A stretch of 64,000 nt of DNA from JBLIRR01 sp049472395. Lineage in GTDB: Bacteria; SZUA-182; DTGQ01; JBLIRR01. The stretch is from assembly GCA_049472395.1 (NCBI GenBank), contig JBLIRR010000005.1, forward strand, positions 62,001-126,000, given 5' to 3'. The notes beneath the pieces were generated by a model that worked only from the letters and a program-made list of their open reading frames with translations, had not been told where the DNA came from and ran no database searches. Below, one piece after another: positions 8,767-17,016 of this stretch. The first letter of the stretch is position 1, and every line of letters starts with the position of its first letter. The translations under genes and the position numbers were made by a program.

Positions 8767-9398
8767 AAAGTATGGCCCAGGATAGAATTGTATGTGTCAT
8801 CTGCATAGGTTTACTGATGAGCCTGTGCTTTTCCGGGGCAGGCTGTATCGGTCAGATGACAGTCCCGGAAGACCACTTTTATACGCTCCCGGAAGTGCCA
8901 CCTGAGGGAGGCGCTTTACCCATAACAGAGGGCACTCTTGCCGTTGATAAGCTCCAGGCCCATGGATTGTATAAGGAACGGTCACTTTTGTATGTTCTGT
9001 CAGATAAGCCTTTAGAGCTTCAACGATATTACTACCGGCATTGGGCGAATAGCCCAAGTTATCTTATTCAAGAAAATCTCTTGGCGTATTTGCGCACCGG
9101 TAATTGGGCTCAGAAGGTAATTCGCTATAAATCAGGCATGAAAGCTGATAAGATTATTCGTGGCCAGCTATTGCGATTTGAACGAATAGTAGATAAAGAG
9201 AACGTTTCTATCATGGCATCCCTGGAACTACAATTATTAAATGGTGATTCTCCTGCATTACCCTTAATTAATAATACGTATTCGGCACGGATTAATGCTG
9301 CTGATTCATCGATCTATGCGACGGTTGAAGCGTATGCAAAGGCATTGAAGCAAATCTATGATGGATTCATCAATGATATCAAAAAGTCGAGTTTTTGA
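8763..9398 (+). CDS. ABC-type transport auxiliary lipoprotein (PqiC/YmbA-like)
   Basis: This 211-aa secreted protein has a signal peptide ending in a lipobox-like SGAGC, so Cys28 is the probable lipidated residue. The mature part has FYTLPEVPP, LAVDKLQAHGLYKERSLLYV and a YYYRHWANSPSYLIQENL segment, all typical of the auxiliary lipoprotein family that anchors MCE tubes at the outer membrane. The start overlaps the MCE gene stop by 4 nt. It is the last gene of the operon begun at 5377 and ends 31 nt before the convergent beta-barrel gene. Confidence 0.82.
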   Translation: MKSMAQDRIVCVICIGLLMSLCFSGAGCIGQMTVPEDHFYTLPEVPPEGGALPITEGTLAVDKLQAHGLYKERSLLYVLSDKPLELQRYYYRHWANSPSYLIQENLLAYLRTGNWAQKVIRYKSGMKADKIIRGQLLRFERIVDKENVSIMASLELQLLNGDSPALPLINNTYSARINAADSSIYATVEAYAKALKQIYDGFINDIKKSSF

Positions 9399-9429
9399 GC
9401 CGAATTTCTGATCATCCCGCCAAAATCCG

Positions 9430-10695
9430 TCAGAAGTAAACGCGAAAGGAAGTCCAGTACAAATCCGGATACGCGCCGAACTCGGAGTGAAGGATAGGAT
9501 CGTTTGAAGGACCTGTGTCGACAGCTCGTTTCCCGATGCTCAGGGTGGCTCCTGCAGAAAGGTAAATGTCTTGTGCGATGTTGTATTCGATTGTGGGGGA
9601 GAAGGAGAAAGACCAATCCTGCAAGTTGCAGAGAAGGGTCGCCGTGAGCGGGGCGAGAGGGTGAAGCTGGTAAGTCCCTCCCATACCCAGGTAATGCCTG
9701 GCCATGAGGTAGACAGCCCCGTCTCGATAGGCAGTTGTTGAAAAACGATCAAGATACTCCTCGGGTGCTGTGGCACCTGCTGAATTGAAATGATATTCCA
9801 CAAAACCATAGAGTTTTTCGGTGAGACTCCCGTCCATCCCCAAAGAGAGCCGCGAATAACTGGCATTATCAGGACAGTTCGAGTCATCGAAAAAATCGGG
9901 CTTTACGTATGCTCCTTCCAGCCATGCACCAGCCCCGCCGATCGAGCGGGCAAAATCTGCCCCCACGAGGGCATGTTCCTTAAAACCCATCACAAGAAGG
10001 GCCATGTCTGTTTTGCGCCAATAGCCCTTTCCCCTGATGAAAAAGGCACGTTTTACGTATCCTCCGTCAAGCTCATTCATCATTCCAACGGGCACCCGCA
10101 CACGAACCGCATCCACACCGAATCGTTCTTCCTGATCAAGGTCGGTGAATGAAAAAGGGGCCAGGATGTCCGTGGGATTGACCAGACGGCCGCTCCCCCA
10201 GGCAATGGCCTGACGGCCGATGAAGATATCGCCGAAGCCATAGGAGAGAGAGATAAAAAAACGATCGAGATTATGGAAGAGGCCGAAGCTGACATTCGGG
10301 TCCTGGTCCTCTGGTATGATCATGCGATCGAAGTCTTTCGTTCTGTAAGAAAAGGGATCAAGGGAAAACACGTAGGGTGATTCTTGAAACAGTGAAGGAT
10401 CTTGTATCCTTGGTGACAGGTCATAGGCAAGGTGGAAGGCCATGCAATCGGAGGTCTTTGTAAAGAGCTTAAGCCGCAGACGGTTATTTGACGACCCAAT
10501 GCGAGAGCCATTATTCTCTTCAAAGGCATCAGGATGATCAAAGATCATGGAAAAATTTTTTATATACCCTGAAATAGAGATGTTATCAGCCGCGAATACA
10601 GGGGAGGGGAGGGCTGCAAAGGGCAACACAGAAGTATGCAGAATGGGGAATAGGCAGAGGAGCACTTTGCAGAAAATCAGCAGGAGGCGATGCAT
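9430..10695 (-). CDS. Outer-membrane beta-barrel protein of the Lol-type operon
   Basis: This 421-aa protein has a long signal peptide ending near SPVFAADN. The mature chain alternates aromatic and polar residues, including YVFSLDPFSYR and DIFIGRQAIAWGSGRLVNPTDILAPF, and ends in Phe (FRVYF), a mark of barrel assembly. The phrase GRQAIAWGSGR..NP.D is common in porin-like barrels encoded with ABC exporters. It is the last gene of a five-gene minus-strand operon and starts 4 nt after the ATPase gene. Its cargo is unknown; export of a lipid or lipoprotein is inferred from the neighbours. Confidence 0.78.
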   Translation of the reverse strand: MHRLLLIFCKVLLCLFPILHTSVLPFAALPSPVFAADNISISGYIKNFSMIFDHPDAFEENNGSRIGSSNNRLRLKLFTKTSDCMAFHLAYDLSPRIQDPSLFQESPYVFSLDPFSYRTKDFDRMIIPEDQDPNVSFGLFHNLDRFFISLSYGFGDIFIGRQAIAWGSGRLVNPTDILAPFSFTDLDQEERFGVDAVRVRVPVGMMNELDGGYVKRAFFIRGKGYWRKTDMALLVMGFKEHALVGADFARSIGGAGAWLEGAYVKPDFFDDSNCPDNASYSRLSLGMDGSLTEKLYGFVEYHFNSAGATAPEEYLDRFSTTAYRDGAVYLMARHYLGMGGTYQLHPLAPLTATLLCNLQDWSFSFSPTIEYNIAQDIYLSAGATLSIGKRAVDTGPSNDPILHSEFGAYPDLYWTSFRVYF

Positions 10696-10699
10696 GGCC

Positions 10700-11404
10700 T
10701 TAACCCCTTACCCTGTCGCTTGCGATTTCACCATCTTTTAAGACAATGAGCCTTCGGGCCCGTTTCATAATCATAGGATCGTGAGTAGAGAAGATAAAGG
10801 TCATGCCCGTCTTCTCATTCAGCTCCTTCATCATGTCGAGAAGCTGGGAGCCGGTCTTTGAGTCCAAGTTCGCCGTGGGCTCATCTGCAAGAATAATTTC
10901 AGGTCTTGATACCATGGCCCTTGCCACTGCCACCCGTTGCTGTTGCCCACCGGAGAGTCGCGAAGGAAGACGTTCCGCATATCCTTCCATGCCGACCTCT
11001 TCCAGGATCTTTCTCACCCTTTCCATTCGCTCCTTCTTCGATATCCCTTGCAGGAGCATGATGTATTCGATGTTCTCTCTCACCGTGAGGACCGGAATTA
11101 AGTTGTACGCCTGGAAGATGAATCCGATATGGTCCCTGCGAAAGTCTGACAGTTCCCGGCCGCTCATCTCATAAAGGGGAAGGCTTTTCAGCCATACTTT
11201 TCCCTCGGAAGGCTGATCAAGGCCGGACATTATATTTAAGAAAGTGGTCTTGCCTGAGCCGGAAGGCCCGACAATAGCGGTAAACTCCCCATATTTGATT
11301 TTAAGGTCTATCCCTCGAACCGCCGGTACCTTGATACCGTCTGATTCGTAAACCTTTTTGATTCCCTGCGTTTCAATGATAGGTACGTTCTCTTGATTCA
11401 TCAT
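10700..11404 (-). CDS. ABC transporter ATPase, LolD/MacB type
   Basis: This 234-aa ATPase has Walker A GPSGSGKTT (about 46-54), the Q-loop FQAYNLIPVLTVREN, the ABC signature LSGGQQQRVAVARA, Walker B IILADEPTANLD and switch His in FSTHD. The PVLTVREN loop and LSGGQQQR place it in the LolD/MacB/FtsE branch that drives mechanotransmission permeases. Two FtsX-like permeases lie just upstream with 10-nt and 9-nt spacing, so they form one complex. A LolA-like protein at the head of the operon supports lipoprotein or lipid transfer to the outer membrane. Confidence 0.92.
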   Translation of the reverse strand: MMNQENVPIIETQGIKKVYESDGIKVPAVRGIDLKIKYGEFTAIVGPSGSGKTTFLNIMSGLDQPSEGKVWLKSLPLYEMSGRELSDFRRDHIGFIFQAYNLIPVLTVRENIEYIMLLQGISKKERMERVRKILEEVGMEGYAERLPSRLSGGQQQRVAVARAMVSRPEIILADEPTANLDSKTGSQLLDMMKELNEKTGMTFIFSTHDPMIMKRARRLIVLKDGEIASDRVRG

Positions 11405-11414
11405 ATTCTTCCTT

Positions 11415-12641
11415 TTATAGGCTTTTTCTCATGGCATCCGCAGGTTTCAACCGTGCAGCATAGGTGGCTGGGTACATACCCACGATCACAGTGAAGATAA
11501 GGACCCAAAGCGGATACACCACGAACTGACGCACGTATAAAATAGGGTAGATTAGCTCCTGAACCGTCATTCCCCCCATCTCGATCCCCCGGTAGTCGAT
11601 GCCCACCCGGGCAAAGAGAGCGGACACAATAAATCCGAGTATCATCCCAAGCCCAATACTCAGGACGGCTAAAGATCCTGCCTCTGACACCACCATTTTC
11701 CATATGCCGAAGGGTCGTGTCCCAACGGCACGCAAGACGCCAAACTCGAACATTCGCTCATACAGGGCCATGAAAAGAGTGTTGACAATGCCCAGGGCAA
11801 TAATGGCAAAAAGAATTATGCTGATAATCAGTATGCTCAAATTCGACCAATCAAACATGGTTTTAAGTTGCGGGAAGAGCTTTGGCCATCCCAGGGCCTC
11901 GTTTCCCCCTTGGGAATATTTCATCCAGAATGGATTGGCTTCGTTCTGTGCAATTTTCCGGTTGGTGAAATTGACCGCGATTTCGTGAATCGACGTGCCC
12001 ACACCGAGCATCTTTTGTGCCTTGTCAAGCCGGATAAAGGCCATAACCTTGTCCATCTCATCCGTGTTGAACCGATAAATACCTGAGATACGAAACATTT
12101 CCTGTGAGAGGTCACCAGTGTCAGCCTGGGCAACTGTAATCACCACGCGGTCACCCAGCTCAACCTCTAAAAGCTCTGCAAGCTTACTGCCGATAAGAAG
12201 ATTTTGGGGATCATTTCCTGAAAAGAAAGTCCCGTGTATAATTGCCTCATCAATGCGGGATATTCCCCGTTCAGTCTCCGGCGCAACACCTACAAGCAGC
12301 ACAGCGTTCAGGTTAGCGGGAGAACTTATCATGCCCGCGCTCATTGCGCGTGTGGTGAAACGCGCAACCGACGGGTCTTTTCGCAACTCTTCCATGATGC
12401 GCTCCTGATGCTTTATGGTATACTCCACCTCCCTGCTTTCCCTGAAACCTTCCGCATGTATCTGGGCCTCACCGGTGAAGGTTGCGGTGATCGTACGAAT
12501 CATATTCTCCTCCATACCCTTCCAGAGGGCATCTACAAAAATAATGGCTGCAAGGCCTATCCCAATGGCTGTGCCCGCAATAATGGTCCTTCGTTTATTC
12601 CGAAAAAGGTTTCTCCAGGCAAGTTTCAAAGTCATGAACAT
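11415..12641 (-). CDS. FtsX-like ABC permease (LolC/E or MacB type), second copy
   Basis: This 408-aa permease has an N-terminal helix after the LAWRNLFRNKRRT motif, a large periplasmic domain (about 45-275) and three C-terminal helices (about 285-400), including EFGVLRAVGTRP before the coupling region. This is the standard LolC/E-MacB topology. Together with the paralogous permease at 12651-13862 it likely makes a heterodimer driven by the ATPase downstream. The C-terminal end, TYAARLKPADAMR, is a family hallmark. Confidence 0.9.
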   Translation of the reverse strand: MFMTLKLAWRNLFRNKRRTIIAGTAIGIGLAAIIFVDALWKGMEENMIRTITATFTGEAQIHAEGFRESREVEYTIKHQERIMEELRKDPSVARFTTRAMSAGMISSPANLNAVLLVGVAPETERGISRIDEAIIHGTFFSGNDPQNLLIGSKLAELLEVELGDRVVITVAQADTGDLSQEMFRISGIYRFNTDEMDKVMAFIRLDKAQKMLGVGTSIHEIAVNFTNRKIAQNEANPFWMKYSQGGNEALGWPKLFPQLKTMFDWSNLSILIISIILFAIIALGIVNTLFMALYERMFEFGVLRAVGTRPFGIWKMVVSEAGSLAVLSIGLGMILGFIVSALFARVGIDYRGIEMGGMTVQELIYPILYVRQFVVYPLWVLIFTVIVGMYPATYAARLKPADAMRKSL

Positions 12642-12650
12642 CTCAATCTC

Positions 12651-13862
12651 CTACATGGCTCTCATGGTTTTAGCGGGTGCGGTCCGTGCTGCCTTGAGTG
12701 CCGGTAAAAATCCCACCAAAAGAGTCGTGAAAAGCACAGCCAAGGCAGGTATTACGAAGCTTCTGATATTGATCTCTCCATACATGGTGTGAAAGACCAT
12801 TCCCCCGTAAGAGAAGGGCTCTGACAAGGTAATGCCATGTGCTGCGAGCCAACTGTTGGCACAATATGCCAACCCGGAGCCCATAGCGATGCTGAAAATG
12901 GCCAGGAAGGTTATCTCGTAAAGAACCAGGCCGAGGACTTGCCCTGGCCGGGTCCCCAGAGCTTTTAATAAGCCATATTCCCGTTGCCGCTCGAGCACTG
13001 ACATGAGGACCGTATTAAGCACTCCAATGGCCACGATAAGAATAATTATGAAGATCATAATCCAGTTACCCATCTTATCCGCTTTCATGGCAGTATAGAA
13101 GGACTTGGCAAATTCCTGCCATGGGGAAACCACAAGATCAGGATCGCGGATAACCTGCCTAATCTCCCGAGATAAGGTCCTTACCTGGTTGAGTTTTTTC
13201 ACAATAATAACCATTTCATGCACTCGTCCTTCCATGACGAGCAACTCCTGGGCCTCCGCCAGATGAAGGTAGAAGGCCATGCTATCCTCAGCCTCATCCC
13301 CACTTTCCACAATGCCTTTGAGTTGGTAGAGGTCATTTGCAAGTGAACCGTCTGCTGCCTGGGAGACGATCACAACCTCCGCCCCCACCCTTGTTCGAAG
13401 TCGTTTTACAAGTCCTTTACCCATCAGGACTTCTTTGGTAGGATGACGTGAAAGAGTATCACCCTCCACAACTTTCTTGTCGAAATGCGTCGCTATATTT
13501 TCCCGTTCTGGGTCAACGCCAATGATGCGCACTGCCGCGCTCTTTTCCCCCACCGAGGCGAGCCCCACTGAATAAAGACGAGGGCTCCAGGCTTCCACCC
13601 CCTCCACATTCTCAATGAGGGCGCCAATATGGTCTACCTGTTCGATGTTTTTATACAAAGAGGGTTTATCCAGGTAACCTGCAGCATGCACCTGGATATG
13701 CCCCAGACGGTTGCGGGTAAACATATTGATAATGTTATTGTATGCCCCATCCGCCCAGCCAATAGCCACGGCAGCAAGCACGAAGCCACCGAGCATGGTA
13801 AGGGCCGTCAGGATAGAGCGCCGCTTTTGACGGAAGATGTTTCGAAATGCGATTTTATGCAT
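12651..13862 (-). CDS. FtsX-like ABC permease (LolC/E type), first copy
   Basis: This 403-aa permease has IAFRNIFRQKRRS before the first helix, a periplasmic core (about 42-270), three C-terminal helices with REYGLLKALGTRPGQV and an end LPALKAARTAPAKTMRAM. It follows the LolA-like gene by 28 nt and precedes the second permease by 9 nt. Two different permeases plus one ATPase copy the LolCDE arrangement. The presence of a cognate LolA-like protein and a barrel suggests a dedicated rather than housekeeping system (inference). Confidence 0.9.
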   Translation of the reverse strand: MHKIAFRNIFRQKRRSILTALTMLGGFVLAAVAIGWADGAYNNIINMFTRNRLGHIQVHAAGYLDKPSLYKNIEQVDHIGALIENVEGVEAWSPRLYSVGLASVGEKSAAVRIIGVDPERENIATHFDKKVVEGDTLSRHPTKEVLMGKGLVKRLRTRVGAEVVIVSQAADGSLANDLYQLKGIVESGDEAEDSMAFYLHLAEAQELLVMEGRVHEMVIIVKKLNQVRTLSREIRQVIRDPDLVVSPWQEFAKSFYTAMKADKMGNWIMIFIIILIVAIGVLNTVLMSVLERQREYGLLKALGTRPGQVLGLVLYEITFLAIFSIAMGSGLAYCANSWLAAHGITLSEPFSYGGMVFHTMYGEINIRSFVIPALAVLFTTLLVGFLPALKAARTAPAKTMRAM

Positions 13863-13890
13863 TACTTTCCATGGGTTATGCCTTTTTCAG

Positions 13891-14655
13891 TTATATTTTT
13901 TCCCTCAGGTTCCGCATTGAGAATACCTCTTCTGTAATCTCTTGGTCAAATACCACGTCCATATAACGAATCACAGTTTTATGTCCTTTCTTGTTCTGTG
14001 GGACCATCTCCAGAACAGCAGGGATCCTTCGCTCCCCAAAGGTCTTGATATCCTTAAAATACATGATCCGCATCACCTTTCCCTTTTCATCGTAATATTT
14101 CTGCCACACCGGTATATAATCTGAGGCACGCACGGCAATGGTCACTTTGTCCCATATGATGGGGCGTCCCTCTTTGGGACGGCATTCAACAAAGATGAGC
14201 CCTTCTTCGGCCTCCTTCGGGGTGAAGAGACTGAAGTTGAAGTCCTCCAAAAAGGTGTATTCTCGTACCAGATCATCATTGGTAAAGTCAGACCCCATCC
14301 ATGAACTCATCATCATAGAGGGAGGAATTTTGATAACCTTATTGGTCTTGGGAAGGTAGTTCCACATCTCCTTGTCCAGCCGGAGGGTCCCAATACCCTT
14401 CTCCTTCTTGGGTGAGAGAATGCGGATGAAGGTCTGCTTCATCCCCCTTGACCAGATTTTCATATGCAAGGTCCGCTGCCAGTGGGGGGTAGCAATCTCC
14501 ATTTCAACCTCAGCATAACTCGAGCTGCTCCTGTAAAGCTCATCAATCTGTTGCACGATTTTCATTACTTCATGCTCTTCAGCGCCTCTCGTGCCTTGTG
14601 CTATAAAGATTATACATAGAAAAATAATCATGACTACATAAGAATATCGTTGCAT
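13891..14655 (-). CDS. LolA-like outer-membrane lipoprotein-sorting protein
   Basis: This 254-aa secreted protein has a signal peptide ending near IAQGTRG. The mature chain matches the LolA-like sorting-protein family: KIVQQIDELYRSSSSYAEVEMEI, WNYLPKTNKVIKIPPSMMMSSWMGSDFTNDDLV and a late basic-hydrophobic strand pattern. The MMSSWMGSDFTNDDLV segment is a recurring signature of this family next to FtsX-type ABC exporters. It probably takes a lipidated or hydrophobic substrate from the permeases across the periplasm. It is the first gene of the minus-strand operon; the upstream 1.15-kb region must hold its promoter. Confidence 0.85.
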   Translation of the reverse strand: MQRYSYVVMIIFLCIIFIAQGTRGAEEHEVMKIVQQIDELYRSSSSYAEVEMEIATPHWQRTLHMKIWSRGMKQTFIRILSPKKEKGIGTLRLDKEMWNYLPKTNKVIKIPPSMMMSSWMGSDFTNDDLVREYTFLEDFNFSLFTPKEAEEGLIFVECRPKEGRPIIWDKVTIAVRASDYIPVWQKYYDEKGKVMRIMYFKDIKTFGERRIPAVLEMVPQNKKGHKTVIRYMDVVFDQEITEEVFSMRNLREKI

Positions 14656-14844
14656 ATTTATACCCCTTCCTTGTTGTATCTTATCATATAATCAGCAAAA
14701 ATTATCAGCATTTTTTCGAGCTTTTGCCGCAGGACCTAAAGATAGATATACTAAATACCATAAAGAAAAAATTTTTGTCAAATGCCTCAGTCCTTTTCCC
14801 CACAGCAGTTCTCATCTTGACAGGTGTATTCCTCGTGTTTCCCA

Positions 14845-15131
14845 AAGGGCAATCGAATGAAAAATTCTAAGTATTAGTTCACAGGTTCAAAGTTCAAAGT
14901 GTATACACGCTAAGTTGTTTTTATCCAGAAGGGACTTTAAGAAAATATTAAATATACCTGTAAAGGTACTCAAGGGCATTATTATTTTTACCACAGAGGA
15001 CACAGAGATCACAGAGGGGTATGAATCTCCGCGTCCTCTGGGCTCTCTGTGGTTAATTTAAAAAAACCACATCATATCCTTGCTGAGTATAGTTAATTGC
15101 ACAGGATGAATTTTTTCATGCGATTGCCCTT
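14845..15131. mobile_element. MITE-like element with about 23-bp terminal inverted repeats
   Basis: AAGGGCAATCGAATGAAAAA-TTC at 14845-14867 is mirrored by GAA-TTTTTTCATGCGATTGCCCTT at 15108-15131, with one substitution and one inserted base. The 287-bp interval has no ORF and carries the CACAGAGG palindrome in its middle. No target duplication was recognised, so mobility is inferred from the paired ends only. Confidence 0.5.
14990..15053. repeat. CACAGAGG-type palindromic repeat
   Basis: ACCACAGAGGACACAGAGA followed by CACAGAGG faces CCTCTGGGCTCTCTGTGGT, giving a long imperfect hairpin. Repeats of this wording (accacagaggacacagag...ctctgtggt) are known as dispersed intergenic palindromes in many bacterial genomes. 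This one lies inside the element at 14845-15131. Confidence 0.7.
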
Positions 15132-15149
15132 CTTTTCAATGAATGGCGC

Positions 15150-15178
15150 TTGACACAGTGCAATAAATATGTCATAAT
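15150..15178 (+). promoter_or_regulatory. Sigma-70-type promoter for the paralog array
   Basis: A consensus -35 TTGACA (15150-15155), a 17-bp spacer and a -10 CATAAT (15173-15178) give a start near 15185. It points into the array of secreted paralogs and would leave an untranslated leader of roughly 620 nt, unusually long. Confidence 0.55.
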
Positions 15179-15648
15179 AAATACATTATATTTTATAATT
15201 CTTAAATATAGATTTTAAATAAGAAAACTATTAATATAAAAATTATAATTCTATATTTAACCAAGAAAGGAGTAATACTTATACACGAACTATTCGTCTG
15301 ATTACTTATATCACATAAAGAAAGCAGATTTGAAGAAGGCGAATATTTATTGTGAAAAATATGAGTCTTAACTCAGAATTGCGTGATATTTAATGTGTAA
15401 TCCTAAGAAGAGAAGAGAGAGAAAAAAAACTAATATCCTCATCACTACTTGATATTCAAACTCCCCTTCACACAATGTGTGAATGAATATTAATGTGCCT
15501 ATTTTTTTATTATCCAAAGTATTAAAATCTTATCGAGCATTCCAAAGCTGTCCCTTCTAAAGATGTAATAGGCTTTATCGCTTCAAGTCTTATATTCCCT
15601 TTATTTCTCACTCTTTACTATCATTTGTGCAAAAAAGGAGGTGATGCG

Positions 15649-15663
15649 ATGCACGATAGATAG
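15649..15663 (+). CDS. Putative leader mini-ORF, 4 codons
   Basis: The sequence AAAAAAGGAGGTGAT (15631-15645), a full match to the 16S rRNA anti-Shine-Dalgarno, stands 7 nt before ATG-CAC-GAT-AGA-TAG. An alternative ATG at 15644 is too close to the ribosome site. Such a strong site before four codons is better explained as regulation or ribosome loading than as a product. Confidence 0.4.
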   Translation: MHDR

Positions 15664-15729
15664 AAAAGAATAGAACACCGAGATGTTCAATTATGTTTGA
15701 AATCAATAACATACGGAAGGGGGTGATGT

Positions 15730-15768
15730 ATGGTTTTTGAAAATGAGTATAAATATCCGTTGCAATAA
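15730..15768 (+). CDS. Putative leader mini-ORF, 12 codons
   Basis: A 12-residue ORF, MVFENEYKYPLQ, starts 6 nt after GGAAGGGGG and ends 39 nt before the first paralog gene. It is the second mini-ORF in this leader. Short upstream ORFs with strong ribosome sites recur before other secreted-protein genes here (20162, 38645, 56636). Confidence 0.4.
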   Translation: MVFENEYKYPLQ

Positions 15769-15807
15769 TTCAGAAACGTAGCTTAATGAGAGAGGAGAGG
15801 TTATTTT

Positions 15808-16383
15808 ATGTTTAAAGGAAGAAAGTTTTTAATTTTATTATTTTTTCTTTTAATAGCATGCGCTATAATTTTTCCTTTATCTGTCCGCGCTCAGTACTGG
15901 GCAGCTATTCCTCCATACAATGTCATGTGGCCCCTCTGGTCTCCTGCCCTTTCACCAGCTGATCCGGTGACAGGAGTAGCTTCCCCTATAGTAACTACCC
16001 TTACAAAAAATACCGTGCTCCCCGTACAACCTGGCCTGGCATGGGACCCATGCCAACCCGATGTAGAGGCATTTCCCTGGCTCCTTTACAATATTCCTCC
16101 AACCCTGGGTGGCGGGCTCGTATATTGGGATGTGTATTATGGCCTTAATCCTTGGCCGCCAAACTATACGCTCGATCCTGTTACCGGTGCTCCATCACCG
16201 ATCACCTTGCCTTTGGGCTGGTCGCTCTTGTCACCAATAAGCTTATCCCATTTTGATTGGTTTGTACCTCTTGGCAATTCAATCTTCGGTTATCAATATG
16301 GAGTTCCACTCTCAAGCTTATTGACGACAGCCGAAATCTGGGGGCTTCCCCCCCTGGCCAGTTTACCTGCACCTATAATTTAA
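15808..16383 (+). CDS. Secreted PPYN/LPVQP-family protein, copy 1 (A/B intermediate)
   Basis: This 191-aa protein has a signal peptide of about 29 residues ending VRAQ. The mature chain opens YWAAIPPYNVMWPLWSP, followed by PVTG, NTVLPVQP, WDPCQP, PWLLYN, a GGGLVYWD strand, YGLNPWPP, LDPVTGAPSPI and a final EIWGLPPL. It combines the WDPCQP of type A with the GGGL..WD..YG of type B, so it may resemble an ancestor. It lacks a membrane anchor or lipobox, and its only mature Cys is in WDPCQP. Proline and tryptophan are very abundant. The family is not one I recognise; a structural or surface role is a guess. Ribosome site GAGGAGAGG. First gene of the array. Confidence 0.85.
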   Translation: MFKGRKFLILLFFLLIACAIIFPLSVRAQYWAAIPPYNVMWPLWSPALSPADPVTGVASPIVTTLTKNTVLPVQPGLAWDPCQPDVEAFPWLLYNIPPTLGGGLVYWDVYYGLNPWPPNYTLDPVTGAPSPITLPLGWSLLSPISLSHFDWFVPLGNSIFGYQYGVPLSSLLTTAEIWGLPPLASLPAPII

Positions 16384-16400
16384 TGACGGAGGGATAGATT

Positions 16401-16973
16401 ATGTGTAAAAGAAAGCATGTGATTGTAATAATAACGTTATCGGTCATAGTTTCCTTCGCTGCTTCGGGAACATTAATGGCTCAAAATTGGCAAGCACTGC
16501 CCCCATATAATATCCTTTGGCCGCTTTTTTCTCCAAGCCTGTCCCCGCCAGATCCTGTTACCGGTGCTCCTACCCCCTTGCTTAATGAGCTGGCGAGTGA
16601 TACGATACTTCCAGTGCAGCCTGTTATGGGCTGGAATCCTAATTCTTACTCCTGGCCGATGAGTATTACCATGCCGTGGCTCTTTTATAACGGACCAACG
16701 GGTGTGGTATTCTTTGATGCGCTCTATGGGCTCAATCCATGGCCTCCCCAGACATTTCTCGACCCGGCAGGCGCGCCGATACCGATTACTCTGCCACCTG
16801 ATTATACTTTTTCTCCCCTCCCTGATCTTAAAGAGACCCAGTACCTTATCCCCTTGGCGAATCAGTTTTATTTGACTGTGTATGGTGTACCACTTGGGAT
16901 AAATCCAACATCATTATTGACATTTGCTGATATCTGGGGTACTCCTATCTTTTTCGCCGGCGGTATTCCTTAA
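16401..16973 (+). CDS. Secreted PPYN/LPVQP-family protein, copy 2 (type C-like)
   Basis: This 190-aa protein has a signal peptide ending LMAQ. It opens NWQALPPYNILWPLFSP and has DTILPVQP. Instead of WDPCQP it has WNPNSYSWPM, then PWLFYN, PTGVVFFD, YGLNPWPP and a long C-terminal PLANQFYLTVYG...DIWGTP. The WNPN...PM insert and PTGVV(F/Y)(F/Y)D mark it as a divergent type C member. It starts 17 nt after copy 1 behind GGAGGGATAG, so it is co-transcribed. The mature chain has no Cys. Function unknown. Confidence 0.83.
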   Translation: MCKRKHVIVIITLSVIVSFAASGTLMAQNWQALPPYNILWPLFSPSLSPPDPVTGAPTPLLNELASDTILPVQPVMGWNPNSYSWPMSITMPWLFYNGPTGVVFFDALYGLNPWPPQTFLDPAGAPIPITLPPDYTFSPLPDLKETQYLIPLANQFYLTVYGVPLGINPTSLLTFADIWGTPIFFAGGIP

Positions 16974-17016
16974 ATCAGGAAAATAAATAATTGTAAAATG
17001 AGGAGGAAAAGAGGTT

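Larger units (their letters stand above)
14656..15807. other. 1.15-kb intergenic region with MITE-like element, promoter and leader ORFs
   Basis: The region separates the minus-strand Lol-type operon from the plus-strand paralog array. It contains a fragment of the dispersed palindrome family (14803-14820), an element with inverted ends (14845-15131) that encloses a CACAGAGG repeat, a strong sigma-70-type promoter (15150-15178), and two tiny leader ORFs with excellent ribosome sites (15649-15663 and 15730-15768). No longer coding sequence is convincing. Transcription from the promoter would give a leader of about 620 nt before 15808. Confidence 0.6.
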
